From an uncultured Clostridia bacterium (GTDB lineage Bacteria; Bacillota; Clostridia; Oscillospirales; Ruminococcaceae): a stretch of 9,173 bases of DNA. The notes below the pieces were generated by a model. It saw only the letters and a list, made by a program, of their open reading frames with translations. It searched no databases and had not been told where the DNA came from. A program made the position numbers and the translations under genes. Position 1 is the stretch's first letter, and each line of letters begins with the position of its first letter. The DNA is taken from contig CAMWVO010000045.1 in assembly GCA_947177695.1 (NCBI GenBank), forward strand, positions 1 to 9,173. Reading direction: 5' to 3'. Shown here piece after piece: positions 6,455-9,173 of the stretch.

Positions 6455-6481
6455 AAAGGCTGAGCTTTTACCCTTGCCGCC
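6455..6481. repeat. Direct repeat copy B in the rpsT leader
   Basis: Second copy of the 27-nt repeat. Here the one changed base breaks the inner AAAGGC/GCCTTT stem and the outer CGGCA arm is missing, so only copy A can form the terminator-like hairpin. A third, shorter copy of the 15-nt core is at 6647-6661. Confidence 0.85.
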
Positions 6482-6489
6482 GTCTATAG

Positions 6490-6537
6490 CGGTATCGGCA
6501 GATTTTGTTTCCGAGACGGAAACAAGCTTCTGTACCG
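6490..6537. other. Long stem-loop in the rpsT leader
   Basis: The outer CGGTA (6490-6494) pairs with TACCG (6533-6537), then CAGA (6499-6502) with TCTG (6529-6532), then TTGTTTCC (6505-6512) with GGAAACAA (6518-6525), closing on a GAGAC loop. The repeat copy nearer rpsT has the GAGACG sequence but a different local hairpin (GATAC/GTATC, 6430-6443). Confidence 0.7.
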
Positions 6538-6685
6538 ACATGGCACGAACCGCCGCGGAAGCCTGACACGGACGGCTTTGCAGCAGGTGTGATGACGTTA
6601 TTTGCGGCTCTTGACGGAATTTCGCGTAAAGCTTGACAGTACGACTGCCTTAACCCTCGCCGTTATCCGAAAACGCCTAATAGTA

Positions 6686-6714
6686 ATATTAACATTTTTT
6701 TGGATTTTTTTCAA
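6686..6714 (-). promoter_or_regulatory. Sigma-A promoter of rpsT
   Basis: On the minus strand TTGAAA (6714-6709) is followed by exactly 17 nt, rich in A, and TAATAT (6691-6686), preceded by TGT. Predicted start near 6679. It is the best promoter seen upstream of rpsT and fixes the length of the leader. Confidence 0.65.
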
Positions 6715-6724
6715 TAGGCAGCAT

Positions 6725-6746
6725 GAAAAATTGTAAAAAATTTTTC
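6725..6746. repeat. AT-rich inverted repeat upstream of rpsT promoter
   Basis: GAAAAATT (6725-6732) and AATTTTTC (6739-6746) are perfect inverted copies separated by 6 nt. No role is apparent. The whole stretch 6715-7150 holds no reading frame that looks coding; it contains this repeat and the hairpins listed next. Confidence 0.5.
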
Positions 6747-6843
6747 TGCGGGTTTTTGGTTATTATGACTAATTTTGAGGACGGTTGTGTTACTGCGGGG
6801 AATATAGACAGAGATTGTTTAACCTCAGCAAAGTATTTGTTCG

Positions 6844-6889
6844 TTGGAAACATGTCCACATTCTGCTTTCAGCAGAGGACTGTTTCCAA
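6844..6889. other. 46-nt multi-segment hairpin
   Basis: TTGGAAACA (6844-6852) pairs with TGTTTCCAA (6881-6889); then, after a one-base bulge, GTCC (6854-6857) with GGAC (6877-6880); then, across an asymmetric internal loop (5 nt against 1), CTGCT (6863-6867) with AGCAG (6871-6875), loop TTC. No T-run follows on either strand, so it is not a simple terminator. Such an extended pairing suggests a structured RNA or a recognition hairpin. Confidence 0.7.
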
Positions 6890-6915
6890 GGGTCACTGTG
6901 CTGCGCACCGCTACA

Positions 6916-7087
6916 AGGAGGGGCGGTCGTGTTCGCCCCTCCTCGGAACGCTTTCGCGTTCCTCACCTCCTGCTCCGTTTTGAACGATATGCGCCTGCGG
7001 GCGCAAGAGGGGATTTCGCCGTCTGCGGACGGCGACCAAAGGCTCCGCCTCTGGACTTCGCGAGCTGGGCTCAGCTCGACCAGCTGC
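6916..7087. repeat. Cluster of short GC-rich hairpins
   Basis: At least six perfect short hairpins follow each other: AGGAGGGGCG/CGCCCCTCCT (6916-6943), GGAACGC/GCGTTCC (6945-6962), GCGCC/GGCGC (6991-7004), CGCCGTC/GACGGCG (7017-7034), CCA-AGGC/GCCT-TGG (7036-7054) and GAGCT/AGCTC (7062-7077). The last competes with AGCTGG/CCAGCT (7063-7085). Two have the same TGCG loop. There are no T-runs and no coding signal. It may be a palindromic dispersed element or a small RNA gene lying in front of gpr. Confidence 0.65.
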
Positions 7088-7155
7088 ATTTTGGGACTTT
7101 TCGTTTTGCCGCGTTATTATGTTTCTCATGCGTTTAAATATTGCTATAAAAACCG

Positions 7156-7161
7156 AAAGGA
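7156..7161 (+). promoter_or_regulatory. Ribosome binding site that sets the gpr start
   Basis: AAAGGA ends 9 nt before the ATG at 7171 but directly abuts the in-frame TTG at 7162. The ATG is therefore the better start. Confidence 0.75.
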
Positions 7162-7170
7162 TTGATAATT

Positions 7171-8028
7171 ATGTCAGTAAGAACAGACCTTGCCGTTGAA
7201 ATGATCGACGAGGACGCTAAAAATCTGCCGAAAGGAATAAAGCGCAAGCTTCGCAAAAGCTCCGCCTGCTCGGTGACGGAAATAATCGTTACCGACGAAG
7301 TCGCGGGAATACGCATAGGCAAAAGCCGCGGACGGTACATTACCGTCGAAACGGACAGGCTTTCGGCAAGTCCTCAGGACTTCGACGAGCAGGTCGAGAA
7401 CATAGCCGCCGAGATAACCGCTCTCAAGGGAAGCGACCGAAAGACCGCACTTGTGGCAGGTCTGGGAAACTCTGACATCACTCCCGACGCTCTCGGACCG
7501 CTTGTAGTCTCGCGCATAATCGCAACCCGCCATTTGCGGGACGTGCTCCCCGACGGACACGAGTTAAGACAGCTCAACCGGGTTTCGGCGATAGCCCCCG
7601 GAGTACTGGGTCAGACGGGTATCGAAGCCGCGGAGATAATCAAGTCCATATGCGAGGTTGCAAAGCCCGACTGTGTAATAGTTATCGACGCTCTTGCCTG
7701 CTCGGACGTTTCCCGTCTCGGCACCACCATACAGCTTACCGATACTGGAATTTCCCCCGGTTCGGGCGTCCAGAACCGCCGCAAGGAGCTTTCCGAAGCA
7801 ACTGTGGGAGTTCCCGTTATTGCCATAGGCGTGCCTACGGTAGTGGACATGCACACCATTGTGGAGAACATCACGGGAAATCCTCCCGACAAGCATCTGC
7901 CCAACATGATGGTAACTCCCCGTGACGTTGACCAGCTTATCGACCGTACCGCAAAGCTGCTTGCCTATTCGATAAACAAGGCGGTTCAGCCCATGCTTAC
8001 CATTGAGGATATTACCGCGCTTAGCTAA
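7171..8028 (+). CDS. gpr: Spore germination protease GPR (peptidase family A25)
   Basis: The 285-residue product is the endopeptidase that degrades small acid-soluble proteins during spore germination; it is made in the forespore as an inactive precursor. It starts with SVRTDLAVE (2-10), the family's processing region, and carries GLGNSDITPDALGP (97-110) and VIVIDALA (169-176). Asp106 and Asp173 correspond to the two aspartates implicated in catalysis in Bacillus GPR. The SPGSGVQNRR (195-204), GVPTVVDMHTI (220-230) and PRDVD (250-254) blocks are also typical. If cleavage occurs in the usual VRTD/LA place, only about 6 residues are removed, versus about 15 in Bacillus. A weak TTGGGA-18-TATTAT promoter (7091-7120) is possible; I see no clear sigma-G site. 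The neighbour spoIIP, usual in Bacillus, is absent here. Confidence 0.96.
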   Translation: MSVRTDLAVEMIDEDAKNLPKGIKRKLRKSSACSVTEIIVTDEVAGIRIGKSRGRYITVETDRLSASPQDFDEQVENIAAEITALKGSDRKTALVAGLGNSDITPDALGPLVVSRIIATRHLRDVLPDGHELRQLNRVSAIAPGVLGQTGIEAAEIIKSICEVAKPDCVIVIDALACSDVSRLGTTIQLTDTGISPGSGVQNRRKELSEATVGVPVIAIGVPTVVDMHTIVENITGNPPDKHLPNMMVTPRDVDQLIDRTAKLLAYSINKAVQPMLTIEDITALS

Positions 8029-8037
8029 TCCTAATTT

Positions 8038-8119
8038 CCAATAAAAGTGTAGACAAAAAATCTGCGCAAAAATCATATATGCAAATTTTTGCTTGATTTT
8101 TTGTACACTTTTTAATTGG
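8038..8119. terminator. AT-rich 82-bp inverted repeat, probable bidirectional terminator
   Basis: Between the convergent gpr and the minus-strand gene, CCAAT-AAAAGTGTA-ACAAAAAATC on the left (8038-8062) mirrors GATTTTTTGT-CACTTTTT-ATTGG on the right (8095-8119), with small bulges. Inside, GCAAAAAT (8065-8072 region) mirrors ATTTTTGC (about 8085-8092). The right end overlaps the stop codon of the minus gene (8112-8114). Runs of A and T on both arms give T-tracts in both directions. It may serve both genes, but the structure is longer than a usual terminator and could be a small palindromic element. Confidence 0.55.
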
Positions 8120-8876
8120 ACATTAGTATGATATCCTCCGGCGCTTCGACCGAAAGAAAAGCCGCGATCTCCTCTTTTATTTCGCTGTCTATGTCTATTC
8201 TGTAGCGGTACGGCACACTGTATCCAAAATAGCTTATCTGCGAGACCTCGTTCCCGTCAAGACTGTATGTAACGGTAAAATCCTTTTGGTCGTTTATAAC
8301 CACAAACACACCGCCGTCAAAATCCCGTGTTCCCTCCGTCGCTACAGGCGCTCCTCTGGAGCTGTCATCGTCCAAATACACACTCAACAGCTTCGGGAAA
8401 AAGATCACGGGGTCGTCCGCAATATTTTTCATTGTGAAGCCAATCGTCACATGGTAATGCCGCTGACCGTCCTTATCGGTATAAAAGGTAATGTCTTCAA
8501 GCCGCTGTTCAAATTCGGCGCATTCCTCATAATCGGTTCTTATTGATAAATTATTAATGCCTTCGATCTCCTCGGGCTTTCGGACGTTTGCAATGAATAC
8601 CACAGCCACGATCCCTATAAGAGCCGCCGCATAAGCTGCCGCCGCTGCGGTTACTTTTTTCAAGACCCGCGGCTTCGGGGCTTTTTTCTTTCGGGGTATC
8701 GGCTTTGCCTTTTCAGCTGGTTCGGCGCTGTCGGAAGAAAGCGGCTTTGCCAGCTCAATGTTTCTTTGGTAGGCGTCGTCCATATCCACAGGCACGACCT
8801 TAATATCGGGAATGGCAGGATATTCTTCCTCATAGTCGGGGAAATCAAAATCTATTACATCATATTCCTCGTTCAA
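8112..8876 (-). CDS. Single-pass membrane protein with acidic N-terminus, unknown function
   Basis: This 254-residue protein is not recognised. Residues 1-35 are very acidic and aromatic, 36-60 a polar linker, 61-74 strongly basic with Pro (RKKKAPKPR), and 75-97 an Ala/Val/Ile-rich membrane segment, so the N-terminus is predicted inside and about 155 residues outside. The outer part (about 138-230) reads like a beta-sandwich: F-x-M-K-N-I-A-D (147-154), a central FDGGVFVVINDQKDFTVTY stretch and ISYFGY (214-219). The same pattern is found at the end of the upstream gene, so the two are probably paralogues. The start is a TTG at 8876, supported by GGAGGG 6 nt upstream. The distance to the upstream gene is 22 nt, so they share an operon. 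A DUF4352/DUF5067-like fold is possible; not certain. Confidence 0.75.
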   Translation of the reverse strand: MNEEYDVIDFDFPDYEEEYPAIPDIKVVPVDMDDAYQRNIELAKPLSSDSAEPAEKAKPIPRKKKAPKPRVLKKVTAAAAAYAAALIGIVAVVFIANVRKPEEIEGINNLSIRTDYEECAEFEQRLEDITFYTDKDGQRHYHVTIGFTMKNIADDPVIFFPKLLSVYLDDDSSRGAPVATEGTRDFDGGVFVVINDQKDFTVTYSLDGNEVSQISYFGYSVPYRYRIDIDSEIKEEIAAFLSVEAPEDIILMSN

Positions 8877-8882
8877 GCAAAA

Positions 8883-8888
8883 CCCTCC
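8883..8888 (-). promoter_or_regulatory. Ribosome binding site supporting a TTG start
   Basis: AGGAGGG on the minus strand lies 6 nt upstream of the TTG at 8876-8874. No ATG or GTG occurs at suitable spacing, so TTG is the likely start of the downstream membrane protein. Confidence 0.75.
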
Positions 8889-8898
8889 TTACCTGCCG

Positions 8899-9173
8899 TC
8901 AGTATTCGCACAGATCCTCGAAAAGTACGCCGTAGACGCCGTAGACATTATAGGCAAAGTGATCTATCTCGGTTTCCTCCGATACGTAGTATTTGACGGA
9001 AAAGCTGATCTGTTCTCCGACAGGGACGTGCGCGCCGTTCCAAAAGCCGTTATTGTAATTGTAATATCTTTCAATCTGCGGAGACGTCCATCCGTCACTC
9101 CATACTGCGTAAACACGGCGAGTCTGGAAGCTTATTTTCTTATCGCCGATATTTTCTACGATAAACTTTACCG
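8899..9173 (-). CDS. Partial gene: C-terminal end of a paralogous protein of unknown function
   Basis: The minus strand is open from the window edge to a TGA at 8899-8901, giving the last 90 residues of a protein that starts outside the window. The segment begins VKFIVENIGDKKISF, then has RRVYAVWSDGW, NGFWNGAHVPVGEQISFSVKYY and IDHFAYNVYGVYGV, and ends FEDLCEY. The order of motifs (F-x-V-x-N-I-G-D, a VY strand, a turn with V-x-x-G-E-Q-x-x-F-x-V-x-Y, then I-x-x-F-x-Y) lines up along most of its length with residues 145-225 of the downstream protein, pointing to duplication. The next gene starts 22 nt after this stop. Whether this protein also has a membrane segment cannot be seen. Confidence 0.75.
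   Translation of the reverse strand, partial: VKFIVENIGDKKISFQTRRVYAVWSDGWTSPQIERYYNYNNGFWNGAHVPVGEQISFSVKYYVSEETEIDHFAYNVYGVYGVLFEDLCEY

Larger units (their letters stand above)
6301..6679 (-). ncRNA. Long structured 5' leader of rpsT, candidate cis-regulatory RNA
   Basis: From the predicted start near 6679 to the rpsT ATG the leader is about 380 nt with no convincing reading frame. The core GGCRAGGGTWAARGC (minus strand) occurs three times, at 6373-6387, 6464-6478 and 6647-6661. The first two are part of a repeat of roughly 91 nt. The copy nearest rpsT can fold into a hairpin: CGGCA/TGCCG (6384-6388 with 6358-6362) enclosing AAAGGC/GCCTTT (6373-6378 with 6364-6369), with a TCA loop, followed by a T-rich tract (6343-6356), so it looks like a terminator just upstream of the ribosome binding site. 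A second long hairpin spans 6490-6537. I do not match it to a known riboswitch or ribosomal-protein leader. Confidence 0.5.

Noticed and set aside
6364..6661. CRISPR array
   Set aside because: The 27-nt repeat occurs only twice, at 91 nt spacing, and flanking parts are also partly alike. No cas gene is present.
6844..6889. Integron attC site
   Set aside because: There are no recognisable R and L core boxes and no integrase or gene cassettes nearby.
7142..7150. TGCTATAAA as extended -10 promoter of gpr
   Set aside because: Transcription would start at about 7157, inside the ribosome binding site, leaving almost no leader.
6723..7165. Several overlapping open frames on both strands
   Set aside because: They follow from GC-rich hairpins with few stops, overlap one another, lack convincing ribosome binding sites and have no domain-like sequence.

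Overview
The window looks like a chromosomal segment of a spore-forming gut-type Clostridia bacterium, most likely Oscillospiraceae/Ruminococcus-like. The pointers are a germination protease gene (gpr) divergent from the small-subunit protein gene rpsT, a neighbourhood known from Firmicutes spore formers, together with Gram-positive style Shine-Dalgarno sites and sigma-A promoters. No mobile-element enzyme, tRNA, rRNA or CRISPR array is visible.

Layout. (1) 81-822: an AT-rich divergent pair, a ribbon-helix-helix regulator (minus) and a SLOG-like Rossmann protein (plus). They share a 90-bp promoter region that holds a perfect 14-bp inverted repeat and repeated ATGTTA boxes. The plus gene ends in an intrinsic terminator. 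(2) 865-5980: one plus-strand operon with its own strong promoter and palindromic operator: a YtrA-subfamily GntR repressor, a VanY-type M15 D,D-carboxypeptidase, an ABC ATPase, a very large ABC permease with an approximately 400-residue soluble domain, and an acidic lipoprotein. A 14-bp-stem terminator closes it. Genes 1-2 and 3-4 overlap, which suggests translational coupling. The combination resembles cell-envelope stress or antibiotic-response modules of the YtrA type, here with a peptidoglycan-trimming enzyme added. (3) 5983-6714: rpsT on the minus strand, with its terminator and an unusually long (about 380 nt) leader. The leader contains three copies of a conserved 15-mer, two of them inside a roughly 91-nt repeat, and a terminator-like hairpin just before the ribosome binding site. 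(4) 6715-7170: non-coding DNA rich in hairpins, including one 46-nt multi-segment hairpin and a run of at least six short GC-rich hairpins. (5) 7171-8028: gpr. (6) 8038-8119: an AT-rich 82-bp inverted repeat between convergent genes. (7) 8112-9173: two minus-strand genes, the second truncated by the window edge. They encode apparently paralogous proteins with a similar C-terminal domain; the complete one has a single membrane anchor.

The two places most worth follow-up are the rpsT leader RNA and the GntR/VanY/ABC/lipoprotein operon. The RHH/SLOG pair with its symmetric operator is a third candidate. All functions are read from sequence motifs only; no database search was possible.
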